A stretch of 64,000 bases of DNA from Qipengyuania gelatinilytica (GCF_019711315.1 NZ_CP081294.1:992001-1056000), one strand, 5' to 3'. Shown: positions 7,721 to 17,576, counted from the stretch's first letter. Notes: generated from the sequence alone by a model not told the origin. Made by a program: numbers and translations.

Positions 7721-9523
7721 TTGACGGAAAGCCGGGTCTTTGAACCGCGTCTCGCCCTCCGGTTCGGGGTAACCGGACACCGCCCCCCTCGTCTCGATAC
7801 CCGCCACGAAAGCCGTATCCGCGAGGAAATCTCGGGCCTCCTGCGCATTGCGGGCGAGCGCCTGAATGACTTGCAGCGCACCCATTCCGACTGTTTCAGC
7901 GCAGACACCCCGACGGTGAAACTGCTTTCCTCGCTCGCCGAGGGTGCCGATGTCATCGCCGCGGAAGCAGCGCTGGAAAGCGGGGCGAGCCTGTCGGCAT
8001 GCCTGCCCTTCCCTCCCGACGTATATGCCAAGGATTTCAAGCCCGCCGATTGGGAACGCAGCGCCGGACTGATCGAGCGCGCGACGTCCACCATGGTACT
8101 GGCCGATTACCCCAGCGGGTCGGAGGCAGCTTACGAAATGGCAGGGCAGATCGTCCTGAGCCAATGCGATATTCTCTTCGCCATATGGGATGGCGAGGCA
8201 GCCGGCGGCCGCGGGGGGACGACCAATGTGATCGCGGAGGCGGTCGCCCGTCACCAACCGGTGATCCATATCGACGCAAACGGAAAGAAACCGCCGCAAT
8301 TGCTCTGGAGCGGCCTGCACGCCGCCATTCCCGACCGCCCGACCATAGACGGTGTGGAACGCGCCATCGCAAGCGAGGCCCTGCCCGCGCTTGTCGAGGC
8401 ATTGTGTGCGCCGCCCAGGGAAGGCCAGCGCGATGCCCTGCTGCATTTCCTGCATCCCCGTGTGAAACGCCGCAGCCATGCCATCGCCTGGCCGCTGCTG
8501 CTGTGGGTGACCGGCGCAAAGAAGCTTTCCAAGCTGAGCCTGTCGTCGCAGCTGGCCGAAGATTCCGCGCAGCAGGCCGGGGGGCTGGTCCGGCCGTTCG
8601 CTGAAGTCGGCCATTTCGGCAAGTTCCTCAATACGGACCTGCTCGATCGCTATGCGCGTGCCGATGCGCAGGCGAGCCTCTTCGCGCTGCGCTTCAGGTC
8701 GAGCTTCGTTGTCAATTTCGCGCTGTCGGGCCTCGCGGTCCTCCTCGCTCTTTCGGGGCTGCTGTTTCCGGAATTCAAGAAGATCCTGATCACGGCAGAG
8801 CTGCTCGTGATCCTCATCATCATCCTGAATACGCGCCGCGCCTCGCGGATCGATTTCCATCGGCGCTGGATCGACCGAAGGCATCTTGCCGAACGGTTGA
8901 GGCAATTGATGATCACCTCGATCCTCGGGCGGCTGGGTCTCCGCGAGGTGGAGGACGGTACGCACGAACCGGGCTGGGCTAGCTGGTATGCCCGCGCCAG
9001 CGCACGCGAGCTGGGGCTGGTGGGAGCCAAGATGGACCAGGCCTATCTCTCCCGCCTGCGACAGACGATGCTCGACCTGATCGACGACCAGGCTGGATAT
9101 CACCGCTCCAACCAGCATGCGATGCACCGCGCCAACCACCGGTTGCACATCATCGGCGATTGCTTCTTTGCGGGCACGATCGCAGCCTGCCTCACTTACC
9201 TCATCGTATCGTTTACCCTGGGCAAGGATGCGGGCCTGCTGGGGTTCGGCATGGCTGAAATCGTGACGTTGCTGACCGCGCTGTTCCCCGCGCTTGCAGC
9301 TGCGCTCTACGGCATCCGGATGCAGGGCGATTTTGCCGCCACCAGCGAACGCTCGGCGCTGATTGCGCGCATGCTCGAGGGTTTGAAGGTCGCGCTCGAG
9401 GCGGACCCGCTGCGCTATGACAGGCTGGTCGAACGGTCTCGCCGCCTCAGCGAAATCCTGCTGGTGGATGTGCAGCAGTGGCAGTTGCACTTCGAAACCC
9501 GCCCGATGAGCCTGCCGGGCTAG
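7721..9523 (+). CDS. SLOG-like nucleotide-binding domain fused to two helical-hairpin membrane modules
   Basis: A 600-residue protein with an unusual architecture. Residues about 13-215 look like a SLOG-type Rossmann domain: RFGVTGHRPPRL at the first strand, SLAEGADVIAAEAAL after it, FAIWDGE and GGTTNVIAEAV later. Two membrane helix pairs follow, near residues 326-371 and 474-535, separated by a charged helical region. The second pair followed by an amphipathic tail resembles SLATT/DUF4231-type effectors. I start at TTG 7721 because GGGGAGGA sits 8 bases upstream; the ATG at 7700 would place that site inside the gene. A role in nucleotide-triggered membrane responses is inference. Confidence 0.7.
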   Translation: MTESRVFEPRLALRFGVTGHRPPRLDTRHESRIREEISGLLRIAGERLNDLQRTHSDCFSADTPTVKLLSSLAEGADVIAAEAALESGASLSACLPFPPDVYAKDFKPADWERSAGLIERATSTMVLADYPSGSEAAYEMAGQIVLSQCDILFAIWDGEAAGGRGGTTNVIAEAVARHQPVIHIDANGKKPPQLLWSGLHAAIPDRPTIDGVERAIASEALPALVEALCAPPREGQRDALLHFLHPRVKRRSHAIAWPLLLWVTGAKKLSKLSLSSQLAEDSAQQAGGLVRPFAEVGHFGKFLNTDLLDRYARADAQASLFALRFRSSFVVNFALSGLAVLLALSGLLFPEFKKILITAELLVILIIILNTRRASRIDFHRRWIDRRHLAERLRQLMITSILGRLGLREVEDGTHEPGWASWYARASARELGLVGAKMDQAYLSRLRQTMLDLIDDQAGYHRSNQHAMHRANHRLHIIGDCFFAGTIAACLTYLIVSFTLGKDAGLLGFGMAEIVTLLTALFPALAAALYGIRMQGDFAATSERSALIARMLEGLKVALEADPLRYDRLVERSRRLSEILLVDVQQWQLHFETRPMSLPG

Positions 9524-9530
9524 ACCTGCG

Positions 9531-9986
9531 TTACTTGCGCTTGTTCGGTTGACGTCCTGCCTGCCCCTGCAGGTGCCAGAACTTCTCCATGTAGAGATAG
9601 GTCATCGATGCGGTCCAGCCGACCATGACGAGCCCGTTGAGCGCCTCGATCCCGCTGATGATGCGCAGGGCACCCGTGGGATAGAGATCGCCGATGCCCA
9701 GCGTGGTGTAGCTGGTGATCGAGAAGTAGAAGGCATCCTCCACCGAATGCCCGCGTTCGCCCCCTATCGATCCGAACCCGCCTGCATCCTCCAGCAGTAT
9801 GAATGCGCCTGCGTAAAGCATCACATGGGTCACGTGCGAGACGAGCGCTGCGACCAGCATCAGGATGATGCGCATGCGCGGCGGCACATGCACATGCGTC
9901 AGGCGCCGCGAGGTATACCGCAAGACCTCGTAATGGATCGCGATAGTCGCGGCGACGAGGAACAGCGAGATGAGGGCCGTCTGCAT
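9531..9986 (-). CDS. Two-helix potassium channel-like protein (Ion_trans_2)
   Basis: A 151-residue membrane protein with helices near residues 5-22, 40-68 and 108-128. The re-entrant loop SITSYTTLGIGDLYP (about 89-103) is a potassium-channel pore signature, but the selectivity filter reads TLGIGD rather than the usual TVGYGD. There is no RCK/TrkA-N regulatory domain. It is convergent with the SLOG-like gene; stop codons are only 7 bases apart. An ion-selective function is likely but the filter change makes selectivity uncertain. Confidence 0.82.
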   Translation of the reverse strand: MQTALISLFLVAATIAIHYEVLRYTSRRLTHVHVPPRMRIILMLVAALVSHVTHVMLYAGAFILLEDAGGFGSIGGERGHSVEDAFYFSITSYTTLGIGDLYPTGALRIISGIEALNGLVMVGWTASMTYLYMEKFWHLQGQAGRQPNKRK

Positions 9987-10025
9987 GGTGCGAGCATCGC
10001 AAGCGCGCCCGCCTACGGCAAGTGC

Positions 10026-10931
10026 CTAGCTGCGAATCTTCCAGCCCGAGGCGAGGATACGGTAGACCACGAAAGCAAGAAGCAAGTTGAAGACGGCAAG
10101 CCCGACAGCGCTCTGGAAAAGCGCCGCATTGGTGTCACCGATGTCGCTTTCGCCCAAAAATCCGAAGCGGAAGCCGCTGATCACGTAGAAAAACGGGTTG
10201 GCCCTGCTGATCGCCTGGAAGGCCGGCGCGAGGTTGTCGATCACGTAGAATGTGCCCGACAGCAGGCTGAGCGGGGCGATCAGGAAATTGGAGACGGCCG
10301 CATTATGGTCGAACTTCTCCGCCCAGATCGAGGCGAGCAGGCCCATCAGGGCGAGCATTGTCGCCCCCATTAGGCCGAACCAGGCCACCGCCCACGGATG
10401 GGCCATCGAAAGGTTGACGCCGGGATAGAAGAGCATGGCGAGCGCGACCGCGCCGCCCACGGCGATCGCACGGGTGACCGCCGCAGCGACGATCCCTGTC
10501 ATCAGTTCGCCGGTCGACAGCGGCGGCATCAGCAAGTCGATGATCGTACCCTGGATCTTGCCGGCTAGGAGAGAGAAGCTGGAATTGGCAAAGGCGTTCT
10601 GCATCATGCCCATCACGATCAGGCCCGGTGCGACGAAGGTAGCGAAGTTCACGCCCAGCACTTCGCGACCCTCGCGGCCCAGAGCGACGGTGAAGATCAC
10701 CAAAAAGAGCAAGGTTGTGACCGCCGGCGCCCAGATCGTCTGCGTCTGGACCTTGAGAAACCGGCGAACCTCCTTAATATAGAGGCTCCATAGTCCCACG
10801 CGGTTGATCCCGGTAATCACCGGCTCTCCGCGTTTCGGGAAACTGCCCATCCCCTTGCCCGTATTATCGGTAAAAGAGGCATCTTCGACGCCAGGACCGG
10901 CGGCAGGAGCGGGTTTGACTTGATCGGCCAT
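10026..10931 (-). CDS. ABC-2 type transporter permease
   Basis: Membrane subunit of an ABC exporter: 301 residues with a cytoplasmic N-terminus of about 55 residues and six membrane helices, including NPFFYVISGFRFGFLG, the ABC-2 signature near residues 235-252. It resembles the YadH/NodJ group. I start at MADQVKPAPAAG; the open frame upstream is antisense to gcrA. No ATPase gene is adjacent, so the partner must be encoded elsewhere. It is divergent from gcrA with a 72-base intergenic region. Confidence 0.88.
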   Translation of the reverse strand: MADQVKPAPAAGPGVEDASFTDNTGKGMGSFPKRGEPVITGINRVGLWSLYIKEVRRFLKVQTQTIWAPAVTTLLFLVIFTVALGREGREVLGVNFATFVAPGLIVMGMMQNAFANSSFSLLAGKIQGTIIDLLMPPLSTGELMTGIVAAAVTRAIAVGGAVALAMLFYPGVNLSMAHPWAVAWFGLMGATMLALMGLLASIWAEKFDHNAAVSNFLIAPLSLLSGTFYVIDNLAPAFQAISRANPFFYVISGFRFGFLGESDIGDTNAALFQSAVGLAVFNLLLAFVVYRILASGWKIRS

Positions 10932-11003
10932 AGGCGTGCGCCTAGGGCCAAGCACTTCCTCTGGCAAGATGGCCGGTGGAGACACGAAGGATACGGAATT
11001 CGC

Positions 11004-11681
11004 ATGAGCTGGACCGACGAACGGATCGCGACGCTGAAAAAGATGTGGGAAGGCGGCTCGACCGCCAGCCAGATCGCCGACGAACTGGGCGGCGTCAGCC
11101 GTAACGCAGTCATCGGCAAGGCTCACAGGCTCGGCCTGAAATCGCGCCCATCGCCGGTGAAGGCCGCCGAAAAGAAGAAGGCTGCGCCCAAGCCCAAGCC
11201 GGCTCCCAAGCCCGCGGCCAAGAAGGCGGCACCTCGCCCCGTGCCCAAGCCCGCGCCTGCTCCGGCAGCAGCAGAGACCAAGCCGGCACCGAAGGCAGAC
11301 GCCGCCATTCCTTCGCAGCCGCTGCCCAACAAGACCGCCGACCTGCCCAAGATCGTCTCGATCGGACCGGGCGGTTTCCAGCGCCAGGGTCCCGGCGACC
11401 AGCAGGCACCGATCCCCCCGGCACCGCCGCGCCGCCTCGTGCCGGCAAAGCCCAGCCCCGAGATCGCGGACAAGACCAGCCTGCTCGACCTTTCGGACAA
11501 GGTCTGCCGCTGGCCGATGGGCCACCCCGGCGAACCCGATTTCCATTTCTGCGGTGAGTCCGTGAACCCCGGCTTCCCCTATTGCGTCGAACATTGCGGC
11601 AGGGCGTATCAGGCACAGCTCCCGCGTGGTGCGCGCCGTCCCCCTCCGCCCCTGCCGTTCGGCGGTCCTCGCGTACGCTGA
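11004..11681 (+). CDS. gcrA: GcrA cell-cycle regulator
   Basis: Transcription regulator that binds RNA polymerase sigma-70 and acts at CcrM-methylated promoters in alphaproteobacteria. The N-terminus MSWTDERIATLKKMW with SQIADELGG-SRNAVIGKAHRLGL is the GcrA helix-turn-helix (residues 1-45). A Lys/Pro/Ala-rich linker (about 48-155) precedes a C-terminal Cys/His cluster (CRWPMGHPG, FHFCGE, YCVEHC) near residues 166-205. Length 225, longer than Caulobacter GcrA because of the linker. A strong terminator follows. Confidence 0.95.
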   Translation: MSWTDERIATLKKMWEGGSTASQIADELGGVSRNAVIGKAHRLGLKSRPSPVKAAEKKKAAPKPKPAPKPAAKKAAPRPVPKPAPAPAAAETKPAPKADAAIPSQPLPNKTADLPKIVSIGPGGFQRQGPGDQQAPIPPAPPRRLVPAKPSPEIADKTSLLDLSDKVCRWPMGHPGEPDFHFCGESVNPGFPYCVEHCGRAYQAQLPRGARRPPPPLPFGGPRVR

Positions 11682-11706
11682 CCTTAGCGCAGGCAACGAA
11701 AAACCA

Positions 11707-11742
11707 GAGGCCCTCGGGAAACTCCCGGGGGCCTTTGTTTTT
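11707..11742 (+). terminator. Rho-independent terminator after gcrA
   Basis: An inverted repeat of about 11 bp per arm (AGGCCCTCGGGA paired with TCCCGGGGGCCT, loop of about 3 bases) is followed directly by TTGTTTTT. It lies 26 bases downstream of the gcrA stop. Confidence 0.85.
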
Positions 11743-11942
11743 GCCTGTGCGGGACGCACGTTTACTTTTCCCGAGCCAGGCCTTAACTCGCGCAACCACC
11801 TGAAATAGGTCGAGATTGGACGAAATCTTTTCCCGTTGGTTACCAATTCGGTTGACCAAGCTGTCATGCCTTGCGGCGATAAGAGAGGCTGCTGAAATGC
11901 CCTCAAGGCGAACAGCAAAGTGAGAGAGAGCTGGAGACTGTC

Positions 11943-13124
11943 ATGGACTTGGAGAGCGTCACCTTCGGCGCATTTTTGGGGATTGCAGGCATCTTCGGTC
12001 TTACGGCCGCAGCGATCTACCCGCTCGTCCGCCGCAGCTACCTGCTCTGGGGTATGGCGCGGGCGATCTTCTTCACCTGCATGGTCATCGCACTCTTCCC
12101 GATCGAACTCTCCAATGGGGAACCCGTCGCCGGCATCCATTTGTCGCTCGCGGAAGGTGCTCTTGCACTTGGCGTAGCCATGACCGGCCCGTTCCTTGCC
12201 AACTATGTCGAGCCGCACATCGACCTTGGGCGGGCACGGCGCCTGCTCTACTGGATGCTTCCCCTCGGCCTGTTCGCCGCCGCGGCGAGCGCAATCGGCC
12301 CGGCAGTGCCGCTCTACGACCAATTACACGACCTTGCCCTTCTGGCCTGCACTGTCCTGCTGGCCATCGGCCTTTATACTGCCATCAAGGCCGGTAGCAG
12401 GGCTGCACGCTTCCAGTTGATCGGCTGGGCGCCCCTGATCCTGATCGGCCTGATCGCTTTCAGCTATGAGCTGGTGACACAGGGCGACCTGCCCTACTGG
12501 CCATACCTCCTGCTGGCGGGCCTGGTGATCGATTTCGTGGTCTCGGCGACAGGTATCGTCGACGGTTTCGTCATCATCCAGAAGGAACGCGATCGCGCGA
12601 TGGCGGACATGAAGGCTGCAGAGCTCATGACCGTGACCGATCCGCTGACCGAAATCGCCAATCGTCGCGGGCTCGACCAGCATTTTGCAGACGCGGACCG
12701 GTCACGCCTCTCGGGCCTTGCACTGATCGACTGCGACCATTTCAAGCGGATCAACGACCGGTTCGGTCACGAGACCGGCGACAGGGTCCTTGTCGGCATC
12801 GCGCAGGGCCTGAAGCTCGACAACACCTTCGTCGCGCGGCTGGGCGGGGAAGAATTCGTCGTCCTGATCTACGGGGACGATTGGCAGGAACGGGCCGAAC
12901 AGGCGCGTCGCTGCATAACCCTTGCGGTGCGGGCCTATGTGCCGGACCTGCCCTATCCCGTCACCGCGAGCGCGGGCCTTACCTCGATCAGCGAGACCGA
13001 TACGCTGACGGGCGCAATGAAGCGCGCAGACAAGGCGCTCTATGCCGCCAAGGAAAGCGGGCGCAATCGCAGCCTTTCGCTCACCGAGTTCCGCCCGCCT
13101 TCGGAGATCAGCGAAGTCGCCTGA
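11943..13124 (+). CDS. Membrane-bound GGDEF diguanylate cyclase
   Basis: Makes cyclic di-GMP from two GTP. The N-terminal half (residues about 1-210) holds six or seven membrane helices as an unassigned sensor; the C-terminal half is a GGDEF domain with the active signature RLGGEEF near residues 298-304 and DCDHFKRINDRFGH upstream. The position of the RxxD inhibitory site reads LDNT, so product inhibition through that site is not expected. There is no EAL or HD-GYP partner nearby. The ATG has a GGAG ribosome-binding site about 9 bases upstream. The 260 bases before it hold the gcrA terminator and nothing else I can identify. Confidence 0.92.
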   Translation: MDLESVTFGAFLGIAGIFGLTAAAIYPLVRRSYLLWGMARAIFFTCMVIALFPIELSNGEPVAGIHLSLAEGALALGVAMTGPFLANYVEPHIDLGRARRLLYWMLPLGLFAAAASAIGPAVPLYDQLHDLALLACTVLLAIGLYTAIKAGSRAARFQLIGWAPLILIGLIAFSYELVTQGDLPYWPYLLLAGLVIDFVVSATGIVDGFVIIQKERDRAMADMKAAELMTVTDPLTEIANRRGLDQHFADADRSRLSGLALIDCDHFKRINDRFGHETGDRVLVGIAQGLKLDNTFVARLGGEEFVVLIYGDDWQERAEQARRCITLAVRAYVPDLPYPVTASAGLTSISETDTLTGAMKRADKALYAAKESGRNRSLSLTEFRPPSEISEVA

Positions 13125-13127
13125 TCT

Positions 13128-13808
13128 TCAGGGCTTGCGTGCGAACCAGATCGTGTGGCGCGGCCCCTTGTTGTTGGGCCGCGCGCGAACGATGCGCTCT
13201 TCGACATCGAAACCCGCTTCCTTGAGGCGGATACGGAAGCGGTGGTCGGGCGCGGCCGACCATACGGCCAGGACCCCGCCCGAATTCAGGGCGTCGCGCG
13301 CCTTGCCAAGTCCCGTGCGCGAATAGAGCCTTTCGTTGCCATCACGCACGATGCCGTCCGGGCCATTGTCGACATCGAGCAGGATTGCGTCCCATTTCGC
13401 GCAGGTGCCATCGTTCGCATCGTCGATCAGTGCCGCGACATCGCACAAAACGACATTGCCGCGCGGATCGTTCAGCGTATCGCCGGTGAGGTGTGCCAGC
13501 GGCCCCTCCGCCCATTCGAGGATTTCGGGGACCACTTCGGCAACCACGATGTCGGCCTTCACGCCGCCCTTCTCCAAGGCCTTGCGGAAAGTGAAACCCA
13601 TCCCATAGCCGCCGATGAGGACGCGCGGTGCAGAGGTGCGTAATTCGGCCAGCGTCAGCTCGGCCAGCTGCTCCTCGCTAAACTGCATGCGCGTGCCCAT
13701 CAGCTCGTTGCGACCGAGCATGATGATGAAATCGCGGCCGTGGCTGACCAGTGTCAGCGTTTCGCCTCCGGGTATCTGGGCGGTGGCAATTTCTTCGCGC
13801 GGGAGCAT
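13128..13808 (-). CDS. Spermidine synthase-like methyltransferase-fold protein
   Basis: A 226-residue cytoplasmic protein of the spermidine synthase-like superfamily, with a small N-terminal beta domain, glycine-rich VLIGGYGMGFTFR near residues 63-75, VVAEVVPEI (acidic ribose-binding position) and LLDVDNGPDG. It lacks the full polyamine-binding signature of SpeE, so true spermidine synthase activity is doubtful. It ends 3 bases from the convergent diguanylate cyclase gene. Confidence 0.8.
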   Translation of the reverse strand: MLPREEIATAQIPGGETLTLVSHGRDFIIMLGRNELMGTRMQFSEEQLAELTLAELRTSAPRVLIGGYGMGFTFRKALEKGGVKADIVVAEVVPEILEWAEGPLAHLTGDTLNDPRGNVVLCDVAALIDDANDGTCAKWDAILLDVDNGPDGIVRDGNERLYSRTGLGKARDALNSGGVLAVWSAAPDHRFRIRLKEAGFDVEERIVRARPNNKGPRHTIWFARKP

Positions 13809-13877
13809 GGACGGCTTTCTCGGTTGGCGTTGTTCGGAGCTGGAGCCCCGATAGCGCGCCCTGCCCCCGCGTGAAAG

Positions 13878-14939
13878 TCAGGCGGTGACTTCGAGCACCA
13901 TATTGGTAGCGGTTTCCGCAGACCGTTTGACGTTGCCGAAGCCCGCCTCGCCCAAAACTTCGGTTAGCCGCGCCTGGCCTGCCTGCGCGCCGAGTCCAAG
14001 CCCAACTTCCTGCGCGAGGCTCGCCGGAGTGCACATGAGCGTAGAGCCCGCGTAGAATATCTGGCCCAGCGGATGCATGTTCTCCGCCATGCTGTCACCA
14101 GCCATCGGTTCGACCAGCATCAGCGTGCCATCGTCCTTCAGCGTCTTGCGGATATGGGAGGCCGCGCCGACCGGATCGCCCATGTCGTGCAGCGCGTCGA
14201 AGATACACGCGAAGTCATAGCCTTCACCCGCATAGTCCTGCGCCCGCGCAACATCGAACCTGACATTGTCGACGCCTGCATCCTTCGCTTTCTGACGAGC
14301 GACCTCGATCGAAGGTTCGTGGAAGTCGATCCCGTAGACCGTGCTGTTGGGGTAGGACTTGGCCATGAGGATGCTTGAAGATCCATGCCCGCAGCCGATA
14401 TCGACAATACTGGCGCCGTCCTTGAGCTTCTGCTCTACGCCCTGGAGCGCCGGAATCCACTCAGCCACAAGGTTTGCCTCGTAGCCGGGGCGGAAGAAAC
14501 GGTCGATCCCGCTGAAGCAGCACGGCAGATGCTGGTCCCAGCCACGGCCTTCGCCCGATTTGAAGGTTTCGGCAGCCTTCTCATGCGCGGCATATTGGGC
14601 GACGACCAATTCGATGAAGCCCTGCATACACGCAGGCTGTCCTTCGCGGCCCATGATAAGCGCCTGCTCAGGCGTCACTTCGAAAGTCTCGTCTTGCGCG
14701 TGGAAGGTAATGTACCCGGCAGCACAAACCGAGCCGAGCCACTGGTGGAGGTATTTCGGATTTAGGCCGGTGAGTTCGGCCGCCTTTTCGAGACTGACGC
14801 GACCCTGGCCGTCGAGTTTGTCGAAAACCCCGGCTTTGTCGCCAAGGAATGCCATGAACAGGCTCATCGCACCTGCCACGTCGCCGATGACTTTTCCGGC
14901 GAGTTCTTCAACTTTGTTCATGTCGATCTGCTGGACCAT
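13878..14939 (-). CDS. Class I SAM-dependent methyltransferase with winged-helix N-terminus
   Basis: A 353-residue protein. Residues about 10-100 form a winged-helix region typical of O-methyltransferase-like enzymes (KAAELTGLNPKYLHQWL), and residues about 165-300 form a Rossmann methyltransferase with motif I VDIGCGHGSSS near 178-188 and motif II YGIDFHEPSI. It resembles the Rv2258c-like/ubiquinone-type methyltransferases annotated widely in actinobacteria and proteobacteria. The substrate is not predictable from sequence. The gene stands alone; 178 bases separate it from pnp, holding the pnp terminator and its own promoter region. Confidence 0.83.
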   Translation of the reverse strand: MVQQIDMNKVEELAGKVIGDVAGAMSLFMAFLGDKAGVFDKLDGQGRVSLEKAAELTGLNPKYLHQWLGSVCAAGYITFHAQDETFEVTPEQALIMGREGQPACMQGFIELVVAQYAAHEKAAETFKSGEGRGWDQHLPCCFSGIDRFFRPGYEANLVAEWIPALQGVEQKLKDGASIVDIGCGHGSSSILMAKSYPNSTVYGIDFHEPSIEVARQKAKDAGVDNVRFDVARAQDYAGEGYDFACIFDALHDMGDPVGAASHIRKTLKDDGTLMLVEPMAGDSMAENMHPLGQIFYAGSTLMCTPASLAQEVGLGLGAQAGQARLTEVLGEAGFGNVKRSAETATNMVLEVTA

Positions 14940-15061
14940 TTTCGCTCTCCAATGCTCTGGACAAGCGACCCCTTGCGATCCGTTCTTGGTTTATTTGGCG
15001 CACGCTTTCTTGCAGCGAATCGCCAGTGTGCCACATATATAACACACTTCGTCCGGATTAC

Positions 15062-15093
15062 AAAAAAGGGGCCGCAGGCGAACCCGCGGCCCC
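15062..15093 (-). terminator. Rho-independent terminator of pnp
   Basis: On the minus strand, a hairpin GGGGCCGC / GCGGCCCC with a 10-base loop is followed by TTTTTT. It begins 24 bases after the pnp stop codon. Confidence 0.88.
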
Positions 15094-15117
15094 TCTTCGA
15101 TTTTCAGTCCGGAGGAC

Positions 15118-17400
15118 TTAGTCCTTCAGGAAGTCAGGCACGTGGGCTTCACCGCCCCCGTCCTTGTTGCCGCCACCGTCACGGTCGCGACCGCCGCCAC
15201 GCGGGCCACGGCCACCGCCACGACGGTCGCCACCACGTCCACCGCCGCCACGCGGGCCACGGTCACCGCGCGGTTCGCGCGGCGGGCGGGTGTCTTCCAG
15301 CTCTTCGCCGGTTTCCTGGTCGACCACGCGCATCGACAGGCGAACCTTGCCGCGCTGGTCGATCTCGAGGACCTTGACCTTCACTTCCTGGCCTTCCGAC
15401 ACGACGTCGGTCGGCTTTTCGACGCGCTCGTTCTTCATTTCGCTGACGTGGACGAGACCGTCCTTGCCGCCCATGAAGTTCACGAATGCACCGAAGTCGA
15501 CGATGTTGACGACCTTGCCGGTGTAGATCTTGCCGACTTCCGCCTCTTCGACGATGCCTTCGATCCACTTCTTCGCGGCTTCGATTTCATCGGCGTTCGA
15601 CGAGCTGATCTTGATCACGCCTTCGTCGTCGATGTCGACCTTGGCACCGGTTTCGGCAACGATCTCGCGGATCACCTTGCCGCCCGTACCGATGACGTCG
15701 CGGATCTTCGACTTGTCGATCTGCATGGTCTCGATGCGCGGAGCGTGCTTGGAAACGCCCGTACGTGCCGAGCCAAGCGCCTTGGCCATCTCGCCGAGAA
15801 TGTGCTGGCGACCGGCTTTCGCCTGTTCCAGCGCCTTGGCCATGATTTCCTGCGTGATGCCGGCAACCTTGATGTCCATCTGCATGGTGGTGATACCGCT
15901 TTCCGAACCGGCAACCTTGAAGTCCATGTCGCCGAGGTGATCTTCGTCACCCAGGATGTCCGACAGGACCGCAAATTCGTCGCCTTCGAGGATCAGGCCC
16001 ATGGCGATGCCGGAAACCGGACGTTCGATCGGAACGCCTGCATCCATCATCGAAAGACAGCCGCCGCACACGGTCGCCATCGAGCTCGAGCCGTTGGACT
16101 CGGTGATGTCCGACAGGACGCGGATGGTGTAGGGGAAGTCTTCATGGTCGGGCAGCACGGGGTGCAGGGCGCGCCATGCGAGCTTGCCGTGACCCGTTTC
16201 GCGGCGACCGGTGAAACCGAAGCGGCCAACTTCGCCGACCGAATAGGGCGGGAAGTTATAGTGCAGCATGAAGTGATTGTACGACAGGCCTTCGAGGCCG
16301 TCGATCATCTGCTCTGCATCCTTGGTGCCCAGCGTGGTGGTGCAGATCGCCTGCGTTTCACCGCGGGTGAACAGCGCCGAACCATGCGTACGCGGAAGCA
16401 GGCCGACCATGGCTTCGATCGGGCGAACCTGGTCGAGTTTGCGGCCGTCGATGCGGGTGCCGTCCTTGATGATGGCGCCGCGAACGATTTCCGCTTCGAG
16501 CTTCTTTACCGCCTTGCTGGCGACGAGCTGCGTCTGCGCTTCTTCGTCTGCGAAGGCTTCCTTGCCCTTGGCACGTGCTGCGTTGAGCGCGTCCGAGCGG
16601 GCCGACTTGTCGGTCAGCTTGTAGGCAGCGGCGATATCGTCGCCGATGATGCCGCGAAGCTTTTCCTTGATCGCCGAAGTGTCGTCCGAGGTATCCATTT
16701 CCCACGGATCCTTGGCGGCCTGTTCAGCGAGATCGATGATCGCACCGATGACCTTGCGGCTTTCCTCATGCGCGAACATGACGGCGCCGAGCATTTCCTC
16801 TTCGGTCAGTTCCTTGGCTTCGGATTCGACCATCATCACCGCGTCCTGCGTGGCGGCGACGACGAGGTCGAGGCGACCTTCTTCGTCGAGCGCGGTCGCG
16901 AGGCTCGGGTTCAGTTCGAATTCGCCATTGCGGAAGCCGACGCGTGCAGCGCCGATCGGGCCCATGAAGGGCACGCCCGAGATCGTGAGAGCCGCAGACG
17001 CGGCAATCATCGCGACGATATCGGGTTCGGTCTCACCGTCGAACGAGAGAACCTGGCAGATGACGTTGATTTCGTTGTAGAAGCCTTCGGGGAAGAGCGG
17101 ACGCACGGGGCGGTCGATCAGGCGCGAAGTCAGCGTTTCCTTCTCCGTGGCGCGGCCTTCGCGCTTGAAGAAGCCACCAGGGATACGGCCCGCGGCGGAG
17201 AATTTTTCCTGGTAGTGAACGGTCAGCGGGAAGAAGTCCTGGCCTTCCTTGACGCTCTTGGCGGCGGTCACGGCGCACAGCACCACGGTTTCGCCATAGG
17301 TGGCCAGAACGGCGCCGTCAGCCTGACGGGCGATCTGACCGGTTTCGAGAGTGAGGGTTTTTCCGCCCCATTCAATCGATACGGTTTTCTTGTCGAACAT
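15118..17400 (-). CDS. pnp: Polyribonucleotide nucleotidyltransferase (PNPase)
   Basis: 3'-5' phosphorolytic exoribonuclease and degradosome component. The 760 residues comprise two RNase PH domains, a KH domain ([15 protein letters not shown] near residues 561-575), an S1 domain (about 623-690) and a C-terminal tail of about 60 residues rich in Arg and Gly (RGG-like repeats) ending in PDFLKD. The Arg/Gly tail, typical of sphingomonads, probably aids RNA binding. It lies downstream of rpsO, as in many bacteria, with a stem-loop in the 176-base leader. Confidence 0.97.
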   Translation of the reverse strand: MFDKKTVSIEWGGKTLTLETGQIARQADGAVLATYGETVVLCAVTAAKSVKEGQDFFPLTVHYQEKFSAAGRIPGGFFKREGRATEKETLTSRLIDRPVRPLFPEGFYNEINVICQVLSFDGETEPDIVAMIAASAALTISGVPFMGPIGAARVGFRNGEFELNPSLATALDEEGRLDLVVAATQDAVMMVESEAKELTEEEMLGAVMFAHEESRKVIGAIIDLAEQAAKDPWEMDTSDDTSAIKEKLRGIIGDDIAAAYKLTDKSARSDALNAARAKGKEAFADEEAQTQLVASKAVKKLEAEIVRGAIIKDGTRIDGRKLDQVRPIEAMVGLLPRTHGSALFTRGETQAICTTTLGTKDAEQMIDGLEGLSYNHFMLHYNFPPYSVGEVGRFGFTGRRETGHGKLAWRALHPVLPDHEDFPYTIRVLSDITESNGSSSMATVCGGCLSMMDAGVPIERPVSGIAMGLILEGDEFAVLSDILGDEDHLGDMDFKVAGSESGITTMQMDIKVAGITQEIMAKALEQAKAGRQHILGEMAKALGSARTGVSKHAPRIETMQIDKSKIRDVIGTGGKVIREIVAETGAKVDIDDEGVIKISSSNADEIEAAKKWIEGIVEEAEVGKIYTGKVVNIVDFGAFVNFMGGKDGLVHVSEMKNERVEKPTDVVSEGQEVKVKVLEIDQRGKVRLSMRVVDQETGEELEDTRPPREPRGDRGPRGGGGRGGDRRGGGRGPRGGGRDRDGGGNKDGGGEAHVPDFLKD

Positions 17401-17540
17401 GTATTTTCCTTGATGACCCGCACGGCCTCATTGCGGTGCGGGGCCTACAGTGCCGGGTGTACCGTCCCGGTCCGGTTCGGGGCATTCCATCAGCCCCCTT
17501 GATACTCCCGCGCCGGATTGCGCGAGGTGCCAAATAGCAA

Positions 17541-17566
17541 GAGGGGCGACCGTTTGGCCGCCCCTC
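17541..17566 (-). terminator. Stem-loop between rpsO and pnp (terminator or attenuator)
   Basis: A perfect-looking GC-rich hairpin (GAGGGGCGGCC / CGGTCGCCCCTC with an AAA loop) starts about 10 bases after the rpsO stop on the minus strand. The following bases TTGCTATTTGG form only a weak U-tract. It could terminate rpsO mRNA partially or serve as an RNase III-type processing site in the pnp leader, as known in enterobacteria. Confidence 0.6.
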
Positions 17567-17576
17567 CGAGAAACTC

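Noticed and set aside
6527..9490. Very long antisense open frame (987 codons)
   Set aside because: It runs opposite to the DUF1499 and SLOG-like genes, whose products have clear domains. High GC third positions create such shadows.
13128..13808. True spermidine synthase
   Set aside because: The fold matches but polyamine-site signature and speD neighbour are absent.
15142..17502. Long frame antisense to pnp (786 codons)
   Set aside because: pnp is certain and the antisense product has no recognisable domain; codon-bias shadow.
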